Assembly (NCBI GenBank): GCA_944389935.1
Contig: CALXOE010000046.1
Coordinates: 1-34,856 of the forward strand
DNA: 34,856 bases
Direction of reading: 5' to 3'
Source of the DNA: an uncultured Victivallis sp.
Lineage (GTDB): Bacteria; Verrucomicrobiota; Lentisphaeria; Victivallales; Victivallaceae
Shown here: positions 22,201 to 30,182 of the stretch, one piece after another
Layout of the letters: each line of letters begins with the position of its first letter
How positions within the stretch are numbered: the first letter of the stretch is position 1
Translations under genes and position numbers: made by a program
Notes under the pieces: generated by a model
What the model saw: the letters and a program-made list of their open reading frames with translations, nothing else
What the model was told of the DNA's origin: nothing
Databases searched by the model: none

Positions 22201-24903
22201 ATGAGCGACTTGGAGAACAGGGATATTCCGGTAAATATTGAAGACATCATGCATACTGCGTACCTGCAGTATTCCTTGAGTGTCAACGTCGGGCGCGCGA
22301 TTCCGGATGTGCGCGACGGTTTGAAGCCGGTGAACCGCCGTATCCTCTACGCGATGAAGATGCTGAATCTCGGCAAGTCGCACGCGACCGTCAAATGCGC
22401 GCGCGTGGTCGGCGAAGTCATGGGTAAATATCACCCGCACGGGGACGCGGCGATCTACGATGCGCTCGTCCGCCTCGCGCAGGACTTTTCGATGCGGGCT
22501 CCGCTCGTCGAGGGGCAGGGCAACTTCGGCAACATCGACGGCGACCCCGCCGCCGCGAGCCGGTACACCGAGTGCCGCATGGAGCGTCTCGCGGAAGAGC
22601 TGCTCAGCGACATCGAAAAAGACACCGTCAACATGATCCCGAACTTCGACGAGTCCGAGAAAGAGCCGGAGGTGCTTCCCGCCCGTTTTCCGCAGCTGCT
22701 CGTGAATGGAACGACCGGCATCGGCGTCGGCATGGCGACCTCGATTCCGCCGCACAACCTCGGCGAAGTGGTCGATGCGACGGTCTGTCTGCTCGACAAT
22801 CCGAAAGCGACGGTCGATGAACTTATGGAACATCTTCCCGGTCCGGATTTTCCGACCGGCGCGATCATCCGCGGCCGTTACTCGCTGCGCCAGTTCTACC
22901 AGACCGGCCGCGGCAGCGTGAAAGTGCGCGCCAAGGCCGACATCATCGAGAAAGACGGCGCGGAGCAGATCATCATCACCGAAATCCCCTACGCGGTCAA
23001 CAAAGGGCAGCTCGTCGAGAAGATCGCCGAACTGGTCAAGGAGAAGCGGATCACCGGAATCACCTCGATCACGGACGTGTCGAGCAAACGGGTCGGCCTG
23101 CGGATCGAGATCGGCATCAAGCGCGGAGCCATGGGCAGCGTGATTCTGAACCAGCTTTACAGCCAGACTCAGCTTGAGACCGTCATGGGCTGCACGATGC
23201 TCGTGGTTGACCACAACCGGCCGCGCACGATGAATCTCGTGCAGGTGCTGCAGGCGTACATCGACCATCGGCTCGAAGTTGTGCTGCGGCGGGCGATCTT
23301 CGACCTCAACAAAGCCGAGGCGCGGAGCCACATCCTCGAGGGGTTGCTCAAGGCGCTGGCGAACATCGACGAAGTCGTCCGGATCATCCGCGAATCGAAG
23401 AACCGGCAGGAGGCGCAGGAGAATTTGATCGCGCGCTTTGAATTCACGCCGATTCAGGCGGACGCGATCCTCGACATGCGGCTGCACCAGCTGACCAGTC
23501 TGGCGGTCGAAGTTGTACAGGCCGAATATGACGAACTGCAGGTCCGGATCGAATATCTGCGACGTCTCGTTGCGAGCCGTGAGATGCGTCTCGGGGTGAT
23601 TCGCGAGGAACTGCTCGAGATCAAGGAGAAATACAACGACGCGCGCCGTTCGGAGATCACGACCGACGACTCCGACTTGAACATCGCGGATCTGATTCCG
23701 CGCCACAGCTGCGTGATCACGGTGTCGAATACCGGTTATATCAAGCGGGTTCCGGCCGACACCTACCGCACGCAGCACCGCGGCGGCAAGGGAATCATCG
23801 GAATGGAGACGAAAGAGGAGGATTACGTCGAGCATCTGTTCAACGCGGACAGCCACGATCTGATCTTCTTCTTCACGGACCGCGGCTTCATGTACTGGCT
23901 GAACGTCTACGAGATTCCGGAAGGGTCGCGCACCGGCAAGGGCAAGGCGATCGTGAATATGATCAAGGTTGAACCGGGCGAGAAGATCTGCGCGATGCTG
24001 ACCGTCTCGCCGGACGAGTTCGATGATCCGAATAAATATATTGTCATGGCGTCGCGCCGCGGCTACATCAAGAAGAGCGAGCTTGCGCTCTTCAAGAACC
24101 TGCGCCGCACGGGATTGCGGGCGCTGGTGATCGAGGAGGACGACGATCTCATCGGCGCCGGAATCAGCGAAAACGGCAACGAGATTCTTCTTTCGACCCG
24201 GCTCGGCATGGCATGTCTCTTCGATCAGGACGACGAACAGATCCGTCCGATGGGGCGTACCGCGCGCGGCGTGACCGGCATGCGGTTCAAGCTCGAGGGA
24301 GACTCCGTCGTCAGCATGGAGGTGATCCGCGAGCACGTCTACACCGAAGCGGAGATGGGCGGAGAAGAGGGCGATGTCGAGTCCGAGCATGATTCCGAGA
24401 CTGAGGGTGATGAGGAATCTCCGGTCTACGGCAGCGGTCCGGAGGTGCTGGTCGTGACCGACGGCGGCATGGGCAAGCGCTCGTATGTGAGCACCTACCG
24501 CAAGACGAACCGCGGGGCGAAAGGTGTCGTGAATATCAAACTGCGCGAGGGCGAGAATGTGCTCGCGGTCGTGCAGGTGACCGATGACGACGAAATTCTG
24601 CTGACGACCGAACGCGGGCAGCTCGTGCGGATTCCGGCCGGGGAGATCCGGGTGGTCGGCCGTGCGTCGAAGGGGGTTCGGATCATGAACCTCAACAGCG
24701 GCGATCGGATCACGGGAGTGGCGCGTCTCGTCAAAGTCGAGGTGGAAAAACATGCAGATGTGATTCACGGCGATGTCGAGAATGAGGCCGATACGGTGCT
24801 TGCGCAGGCGGCGGAGCTCAGGGCGTCGGATTTGAATGAGGAGGATTCCGCGGTTGAGGACGGGGATTCCCCGGCTGAGAACCCGGAGGAAAGCGAGGAG
24901 TGA
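22201..24903 (+). CDS. gyrA: DNA gyrase subunit A
   Basis: Breaks and rejoins DNA as the A subunit of gyrase. The 900-residue protein numbers like E. coli GyrA: catalytic Arg121-Tyr122 (SRYTE), quinolone region GDAAIYD at 81-87, and the gyrase-specific GyrA box QHRGGKG at 525-531, which separates it from ParC. The C-terminal wrapping domain (about 500-845) has blade repeats such as GYIKRV, GYIKKS and TNRGAKG. Position 83 is Ala, not Ser. An acidic insert lies at about 715-745, and the last 45 residues are again acidic. Good ribosome binding site (GGGAAGAGG). gyrB is not adjacent. Confidence 0.95.
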   Translation: MSDLENRDIPVNIEDIMHTAYLQYSLSVNVGRAIPDVRDGLKPVNRRILYAMKMLNLGKSHATVKCARVVGEVMGKYHPHGDAAIYDALVRLAQDFSMRAPLVEGQGNFGNIDGDPAAASRYTECRMERLAEELLSDIEKDTVNMIPNFDESEKEPEVLPARFPQLLVNGTTGIGVGMATSIPPHNLGEVVDATVCLLDNPKATVDELMEHLPGPDFPTGAIIRGRYSLRQFYQTGRGSVKVRAKADIIEKDGAEQIIITEIPYAVNKGQLVEKIAELVKEKRITGITSITDVSSKRVGLRIEIGIKRGAMGSVILNQLYSQTQLETVMGCTMLVVDHNRPRTMNLVQVLQAYIDHRLEVVLRRAIFDLNKAEARSHILEGLLKALANIDEVVRIIRESKNRQEAQENLIARFEFTPIQADAILDMRLHQLTSLAVEVVQAEYDELQVRIEYLRRLVASREMRLGVIREELLEIKEKYNDARRSEITTDDSDLNIADLIPRHSCVITVSNTGYIKRVPADTYRTQHRGGKGIIGMETKEEDYVEHLFNADSHDLIFFFTDRGFMYWLNVYEIPEGSRTGKGKAIVNMIKVEPGEKICAMLTVSPDEFDDPNKYIVMASRRGYIKKSELALFKNLRRTGLRALVIEEDDDLIGAGISENGNEILLSTRLGMACLFDQDDEQIRPMGRTARGVTGMRFKLEGDSVVSMEVIREHVYTEAEMGGEEGDVESEHDSETEGDEESPVYGSGPEVLVVTDGGMGKRSYVSTYRKTNRGAKGVVNIKLREGENVLAVVQVTDDDEILLTTERGQLVRIPAGEIRVVGRASKGVRIMNLNSGDRITGVARLVKVEVEKHADVIHGDVENEADTVLAQAAELRASDLNEEDSAVEDGDSPAENPEESEE

Positions 24904-25733
24904 TGTCTCACCTCAATGAATTGTTGCGCGACCGAACGCGCCCGCTGCTGATGGGAATCGTCAATGTGACCGGCGATTCGTTCAGCGAGGGGGTGCGGTC
25001 GACGCCGGCTACGGCGGTCGACCGGGCGCTGGCGTTGCTGGATGACGGAGCCGATCTTCTGGACATCGGCGGGGAGTCGACCCGTCCGGGGGCGGCTGTG
25101 ATTCCGGCGGATGAGGAGGCGCAGCGGGTGGTTCCGGTGGTGCGCGAATTGCGCAAACTGCGCCCGTCGGCGATTCTTTCGGTGGATACGCGCAAGGCGG
25201 AAGTGGCTCGTGCCGTGCTCGATTACGGGGTGGAGCTCATCAACGATGTCTCGATGCTGCGATTTTCGCCGGAGATGGCGGACGTTGTGGCGGCGGCGGG
25301 AGCGGCGCTGATTGTCGCACATTCCCGCGGGACGCCGCAGACGATGAAGAATCCGGAGTTTCACGATTACGGCGACGATCCGGTTGCAGCGGTGGTTGCG
25401 GAACTGGCCGGGGCGAAAGAACAGGCTCTGCGCGCGGGCGTGTCGGAGGATAATATTTTTGTGGATCCGGATTTCGGGTTTGCCAAGACGCCGGAACAGG
25501 ACTGGGAGATTCTGAAACGGATCGATGAACTGCATCAGCTCGGGGCTGTGGTCGCCGGAATGTCGCGGAAGTCGTTTCTCGGAAGTTTTCTCGAGCAGCC
25601 TGATCCGCTGCAGCGTCTGGGCGGGACGATTGCGGCCGCTCTTTACCTTGCGAACCGGGAAGTCGAGATTCTGCGCGTGCACGACGTCGGGCAGCTGAGA
25701 GACGCCTTGAGTGTGTGGGACAAACTCCGCTGA
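24903..25733 (+). CDS. folP: Dihydropteroate synthase
   Basis: Condenses p-aminobenzoate with hydroxymethyl-dihydropterin pyrophosphate in folate synthesis; target of sulfonamides. The 276-residue TIM barrel has MGIVNVTGDSFSEG (17-30), DIGGESTRPGA, SVDTRKAEVA, INDVS, HSRGTPQTM, FVDPDFGFAKT, GMSRKSFLG and the late VHDV. Loop 1 usually reads NVTPDSF; here Gly24 replaces the Pro. The ATG overlaps the gyrA stop (TGATG), so translation is coupled; a GTG one codon earlier is also in frame. Confidence 0.94.
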   Translation: MSHLNELLRDRTRPLLMGIVNVTGDSFSEGVRSTPATAVDRALALLDDGADLLDIGGESTRPGAAVIPADEEAQRVVPVVRELRKLRPSAILSVDTRKAEVARAVLDYGVELINDVSMLRFSPEMADVVAAAGAALIVAHSRGTPQTMKNPEFHDYGDDPVAAVVAELAGAKEQALRAGVSEDNIFVDPDFGFAKTPEQDWEILKRIDELHQLGAVVAGMSRKSFLGSFLEQPDPLQRLGGTIAAALYLANREVEILRVHDVGQLRDALSVWDKLR

Positions 25734-25766
25734 GGCGGATAAATTTGAGGGATAAGACCGGGAATC

Positions 25767-26627
25767 ATGCTCGATACGCTCTTTTCGGTTCCGACAGTGG
25801 TGATCGTGGATTACCTGAAAATGGCATTGGAGATCTTCATCCTGACGGTGGTGATCTACAAGACGCTGCATTATCTGCGCGGGGCGCGCGGAGCGTCGGT
25901 GCTGGCGGGGATCACGATTGCGCTGCTGGCGCTGACCTGGCTGTCGAAGCAGCTCCGGCTCGATGTGCTGAACTGGCTGCTGACCGGAATCTGGGGCACG
26001 GTCGGGGCGGCGGTGGTCATTATTTTTCAGCCGGAACTGCGGCGGGCGTTCGCACAGCTCGGGAGCTTCAGTTTCTTCAAGGGGAAGCGGCAGCGGGAGG
26101 TCCTGACTGAGATTGTGAACGCCGCGACGAACATGGCCCGCCGGAAGTGCGGGGCGTTGATGGTGATTGAGCGGCGGATCGGGCTGCAGAATCTCGTGGA
26201 TGACTCCGTGAAACTCGACATCAAGGTCAATGCGATGATTCTGGAATCGATTTTCTATCCGAACTCTCCGCTGCATGACGGAGCGGTGATCATCCGTGAC
26301 GACCGGATCGTGGCGGCGCGGGCGATTCTGCCGCTGACGCGGGCGGAGAATATTTCGATCCGGCTCGGGACGCGCCACCGGGCATCGCTGGGGATTTCGG
26401 AGGAGACCGACGCGGTGACGGTGGTGGTTTCGGAGGAGACCGGCGCGATCAGTGTGGCGTGCCGCGGTGTGCTTTACCGCGATCTTTCGCCGGAAGAGCT
26501 CGCAAACTATCTGGAAAAACTGGTCATTCTCGAACAGGACGACGCCGATCTGGCCGAAACGGTTCAGATGCTCGAGGAACAGGCCGATCGGCGCGAAGCG
26601 TCGGCGAACCGGGAGGGACGGTCATGA
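25767..26627 (+). CDS. cdaA: Diadenylate cyclase CdaA
   Basis: Makes the second messenger c-di-AMP from two ATP. The 286-residue protein has three N-terminal membrane helices (about 12-32, 43-60 and 70-87), then a DAC domain with the catalytic DGA (171-173, in SPLHDGAVII) and GTRHRASLG (201-209, RHR motif). A short charged coiled tail follows (about 250-286). It is followed directly by its usual partner, the YbbR-domain protein. Expected roles, known from Firmicutes, are control of potassium/osmolyte transport and cell wall synthesis. Confidence 0.95.
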   Translation: MLDTLFSVPTVVIVDYLKMALEIFILTVVIYKTLHYLRGARGASVLAGITIALLALTWLSKQLRLDVLNWLLTGIWGTVGAAVVIIFQPELRRAFAQLGSFSFFKGKRQREVLTEIVNAATNMARRKCGALMVIERRIGLQNLVDDSVKLDIKVNAMILESIFYPNSPLHDGAVIIRDDRIVAARAILPLTRAENISIRLGTRHRASLGISEETDAVTVVVSEETGAISVACRGVLYRDLSPEELANYLEKLVILEQDDADLAETVQMLEEQADRREASANREGRS

Positions 26628-27592
26628 ATCTGCTGCGTGGCGGTTCGTTCACGAACAAGCTTGTCCAGTTTGTCAAGCGCGATTTCTGGCGCAAGCTCAT
26701 TGCGCTGTTTTTTGCGCTGCTGCTCTATTTCTACGTCTATAACGAGATTCGTTCGACGCCTCAGAAGATCGACAGCGTTCCGGTGGATATCACGCTGCCG
26801 CCGGGGCTGATGGATGTCGATCCGAAGCCGCATTTCGTGACGCTGCACATCAAGAGCAACCGGAATACGACGGTCTCCGCGTCGATGCTGCGGGGGCGTG
26901 CCTCGGTGGACTACAGCCGGTACATTCCGGGCAAGCCGTATGTTCTGACGCTGAAGCCGGATGATTTCATGTCGCCGTTCGGAGTGAGGATCGAGGGCTC
27001 GGATCCGGGTGAGATCGTGCTGAATCTGCAACCGCGGATGTCGCGCGATGTGCCGGTGCGTGTGACGTTTTCCAATCAGCTGTCGAAAGATTACAGGAGT
27101 TCGCTGGCGAGTTGCATTCCGTCGATGGTCCGGGTGACCGGTCCGGAACAGTTGATCCGGGATCTGAAATCGGTGTCGACCCAGCCGATTCCGCTGTCGG
27201 AGAATGTGACGGAGGGATTTGAATACGTTGCGACGCTCGACGCACCGAACGGGACGACGATTTCGCCGGGAACGGTGACCTGTCAGATCGACGTGGTGCG
27301 GAATTTCGAGCAGCGCAGTTTTGCGGCGCTGCCGGTTCAGCTGTTGACTCATGCCGGCGGGAAGCAGTTCAAGACGGAGTTCCTGAGTTCGCCTCAGGTG
27401 GACGTGGTGGTTCGCGGGCTGGCCGGATCGGTGTCGGCGCTGTCCGCCTCGGAGGTGCGGCCGTATCTGGATATTTCGCACATCGATAAGCCGGGGATCT
27501 ACGAGATCTCGGCGGGATGTTACGTCAAGGGGGAGGGGCTCGATGTGAAAGAGATCCGTCCCGGCCTGCTGAAAGTCAAAATTACGGAATAA
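26624..27592 (+). CDS. cdaR: YbbR-domain protein, CdaR-like regulator of CdaA
   Basis: A 322-residue protein with one N-terminal membrane helix (about 22-42, KLIALFFALLLYFYVYNE) and an extracytoplasmic part of about three YbbR-like repeats, each with a Pro-Val strand such as KIDSVPVDITLPPG, SRDVPVRVTFSN and FAALPVQLLTH. In Firmicutes CdaR binds and modulates CdaA. The ATG overlaps the cdaA stop as ATGA. The glmM gene that usually completes the module is absent; a SurA/PpiD-like gene follows instead. Confidence 0.88.
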   Translation: MNLLRGGSFTNKLVQFVKRDFWRKLIALFFALLLYFYVYNEIRSTPQKIDSVPVDITLPPGLMDVDPKPHFVTLHIKSNRNTTVSASMLRGRASVDYSRYIPGKPYVLTLKPDDFMSPFGVRIEGSDPGEIVLNLQPRMSRDVPVRVTFSNQLSKDYRSSLASCIPSMVRVTGPEQLIRDLKSVSTQPIPLSENVTEGFEYVATLDAPNGTTISPGTVTCQIDVVRNFEQRSFAALPVQLLTHAGGKQFKTEFLSSPQVDVVVRGLAGSVSALSASEVRPYLDISHIDKPGIYEISAGCYVKGEGLDVKEIRPGLLKVKITE

Positions 27593-27633
27593 TCGTTCAC
27601 ATTCATTATCAACCCGGAAGGATACCCTGAAAG

Positions 27634-29268
27634 ATGATTATCAAAAATCTCAACTCCATGTTTCACAAGCACAGCCGCTGGTTGTTCGGCGGTTTCACCA
27701 TTGTGATCATCATTTCGTTCATGGGATTTCTGACCCCCGGACAGTTCGGTTGCGAGGGGTTCGGTTCCGGTCTGGGCCGCAGCGTCGGCTCGGTATACGG
27801 AGAGAATGTCACGCTCGGCGATCTGCAGGATCGGATGCGCGACAGCGAACTGCTCGCATATATCGGACTCGGGATGGGCGGCAATATGACTCCGGTGCAG
27901 GCATTCCAGCAGCAGGCGCTGCAGATTGCCGCGAAGCGGCATGGGCTTGCGGTCAGTGACAACGATGTTGTGAAACTCATCCAGCAGATGCCGGTATTGC
28001 AGGAGAACGGGAAGTACAGCCCCGAACTTTACAAGAAGTTCATGCAGACGCTGGCTCGTCAGGGCATCTCCGACGAGCAGCTTGTCAATGCGGTCCGCGG
28101 CGTGCTTCTCATCGCCAAGCTTGAAATGTTGTTGAGCGGCGAGGCGATTGTGACCGACAACGAGCTTGAAACCTACTATCGGCAGTTCAATGTGAAATAT
28201 GATGTCAAAGCTGCAGCTTTCAAGGCGGATGCCTACCTGAAAGATGTGAAAAACGACGGCGCGGCGATGAAAGCGTATTTCGAGGAGAATATTGCGAAGT
28301 ACCAGATTTCCGGCAAGATCTCGGGGCTGGTGGTGATGATTCCGATCTCCTCTTTTGTGAAAGAGGCGACCGCGGGTGCGACGGATGCGGAGCTGAAGAA
28401 GTTCTTTGAGACGCGCAAGTGGCTGTTTGAGAAATACGGCAAGGACGGCAAGGCGCCTGAGTTTTCGGCCTGCAGGAATGAGGTGAAAGCGGAATATGTC
28501 CGAAATGCGGCCCGTGACCTTGCGTTGCGCCGTGCCTACGAATTTGCGGCGGCGGCATACGATGCGGTGAACAATGCCGAAAACGGCCGGGAAGTGGCGT
28601 TCCGGCAGATCGCCGCTGCGGAGAAGTTTGAGCTGATCGAGACCGGGATGGTCGATTTCAATGCGACCGCGATCGGGAAAATCAATTCTCCGGAACTGCT
28701 CAAGAACCTGATCGCGGCTTTTGAGAGTCACTGGGTCACAAACCCGGTGGCGGATGAGACGGCGGTGTATGTCGGATTTGCCGGAGAACGGATCATGCCG
28801 CGTCCGGCCCAGTTCAATGAAGTTTCCGAGCAGGTTGCTCGTGACTACCGGCAGGCTGAGGCGATGAAGCTTGCCGTCGAAGCCGCTGCGAAAGCGGAAG
28901 AGTCTCTCGCGGTGATCGAGGATGGCAAGGCCCGCCTGAAAGCGTTCGGGGAACTCAAGGGGTGTGAACTCAAGGATTTCAGCTTCGTCTTCGGCAGTGA
29001 GATGCCGCCGATGGAGTTCATCGATTCCGCTCTGGCGGCGGCGCGTCTCCGGGTGGATGAGGTGTCGAAAGTCCTGAATACGACTGACGGAGCGCAGCTT
29101 GCGATTCTCGTGAAGCGCACGCCCGCGGATATGAAAGGGTTTGAGGAGAAGAAAGAGGCGATTCGAGCCGGCGTTGCGGCGATGAAGCGCCAGGCCGTGC
29201 AGGGGGCGTTCTGGGAGGAGCTCATGGCTCAGAGCCAGCTTGACCCCGAACTGGCGCAGCAGCAGTAA
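27634..29268 (+). CDS. Membrane-anchored SurA/PpiD-like periplasmic chaperone
   Basis: A 544-residue protein with a short cytoplasmic start, one membrane helix (about 16-34) and a long extracytoplasmic part. Residues about 50-190 resemble the SurA/PpiD N-terminal chaperone domain (SVYGENVTLGDLQDRMRD; ALQIAAKRHGLAVSDNDVVKLI; AIVTDNELETYYRQ). The rest is helical and charged, without a recognisable complete parvulin prolyl isomerase domain. It probably helps fold exported or outer-membrane proteins. It starts 41 bases after cdaR in the same direction. Confidence 0.75.
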   Translation: MIIKNLNSMFHKHSRWLFGGFTIVIIISFMGFLTPGQFGCEGFGSGLGRSVGSVYGENVTLGDLQDRMRDSELLAYIGLGMGGNMTPVQAFQQQALQIAAKRHGLAVSDNDVVKLIQQMPVLQENGKYSPELYKKFMQTLARQGISDEQLVNAVRGVLLIAKLEMLLSGEAIVTDNELETYYRQFNVKYDVKAAAFKADAYLKDVKNDGAAMKAYFEENIAKYQISGKISGLVVMIPISSFVKEATAGATDAELKKFFETRKWLFEKYGKDGKAPEFSACRNEVKAEYVRNAARDLALRRAYEFAAAAYDAVNNAENGREVAFRQIAAAEKFELIETGMVDFNATAIGKINSPELLKNLIAAFESHWVTNPVADETAVYVGFAGERIMPRPAQFNEVSEQVARDYRQAEAMKLAVEAAAKAEESLAVIEDGKARLKAFGELKGCELKDFSFVFGSEMPPMEFIDSALAAARLRVDEVSKVLNTTDGAQLAILVKRTPADMKGFEEKKEAIRAGVAAMKRQAVQGAFWEELMAQSQLDPELAQQQ

Positions 29269-29291
29269 ACGGCTGCGGGAGCGGATGAGGA

Positions 29292-30125
29292 ATGGATTCG
29301 GAAGCAAAATCGTTGAAGGGACGGTGTCCGAAAGAAAACTGCGTCGGCGGTTTCGCTCTCGGTCGTCACATGACGGTGGAATTTTACGACTGCGATCCGA
29401 AAGCGCTGGCGGACGCCGCGCTGGTGGAAAAGGTCTTTGTGCGGGCGGCGAAAGAGTCGGGCGCGACGGTGATCGACGCGAATTTTCATGAATTCAAGCC
29501 GCAGGGAGTCAGCGGTGTGGTCGTGATTTCAGAGTCGCACTTTGCCGTTCACGCCTGGCCGGAGCACGACTATGCGGCGGTGGATCTTTTCACCTGCGGC
29601 GACAAGGTCAACTTCGACATTGCGATCGAGGTGATCGCGAAAGGGATCGGATCGGGTCAGTGGATCGTTTCGAGCGTGATGAATCGCGGTATCGTCGGCA
29701 ACAATGGATTTGAGCGGCTGGTGCCGGTGATCGAGGGGCGCGACTGCCGCTTCTCGCTCTCCTGGAAAGAGCGGTTTGAGTCGAGTCGCGCCCATGCGCT
29801 CTCCGCGTCGATCGACATCTACGAGTGCCGGGTTTCATGGTTGGGCGAGTCATCGCGTCTGCGTGAATTTGCGCGGGATTTTGCCGCGAAACTCGGGCTC
29901 GAAGTGAGCGGCGAGTGGCGGGAGGAGCCCGCTGAAGCGGGAGTTTTCGCCTGGAGTTGTCCGCTTGCGGGCGGAATGCTTTCGGGGCGGATCGATCTCG
30001 AACGGCAGGTTGCCTATCTCGATCTTTTCGTCTCGGGTTACTTCGATCCGCGGCAGGCGGCCGAATTTGCGATCAGCGCGCTCGAGGGGAGCTACTACCG
30101 TCTGCAGCCGCATGTGCGGCAGTAA
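29292..30125 (+). CDS. speD: S-adenosylmethionine decarboxylase with a second SpeD-like half
   Basis: Supplies decarboxylated AdoMet for spermidine. Residues about 22-130 are a class 1b SpeD: GRHMTVEFYDC, the self-cleavage site ISESH (79-83, cut expected between Glu81 and Ser82 to form the pyruvoyl group), His87, EHDYAAVDLFTCG with Cys102. The usual class 1b enzyme ends near 130 residues; this one has 277. Residues 167-277 look like a degenerate second copy: SIDIYECR aligns with TVEFYDCD and AYLDLFVSGYFDPRQAAEFA with AAVDLFTCGDKVNFDIAIEV, without the cleavage Ser or the Cys. The N-terminus has an extra CPKENC. No speE is adjacent. Confidence 0.88.
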   Translation: MDSEAKSLKGRCPKENCVGGFALGRHMTVEFYDCDPKALADAALVEKVFVRAAKESGATVIDANFHEFKPQGVSGVVVISESHFAVHAWPEHDYAAVDLFTCGDKVNFDIAIEVIAKGIGSGQWIVSSVMNRGIVGNNGFERLVPVIEGRDCRFSLSWKERFESSRAHALSASIDIYECRVSWLGESSRLREFARDFAAKLGLEVSGEWREEPAEAGVFAWSCPLAGGMLSGRIDLERQVAYLDLFVSGYFDPRQAAEFAISALEGSYYRLQPHVRQ

Positions 30126-30137
30126 CACAACACAAGA

Positions 30138-30166
30138 GGGGGCGGATTGAAATGCGTTTCGCCCCC
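30138..30166 (+). other. GC hairpin between speD and the rdgC-like gene
   Basis: GGGGGCG (30138-30144) pairs with CGCCCCC (30160-30166) around a 15-base loop. It ends two bases before the AAGGA ribosome binding site of the next gene and has no T run. It could limit translation of the downstream gene or mark an mRNA end. Confidence 0.4.
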
Positions 30167-30182
30167 GGAAGGATTATGGATT

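Noticed and set aside
21928..24768. A 946-codon open frame antisense to gyrA
   Set aside because: It mirrors the whole of gyrA, has a His/Arg/Asp-rich composition typical of the reverse of GC-rich codons, and no domain or ribosome binding site. gyrA itself is unmistakable.
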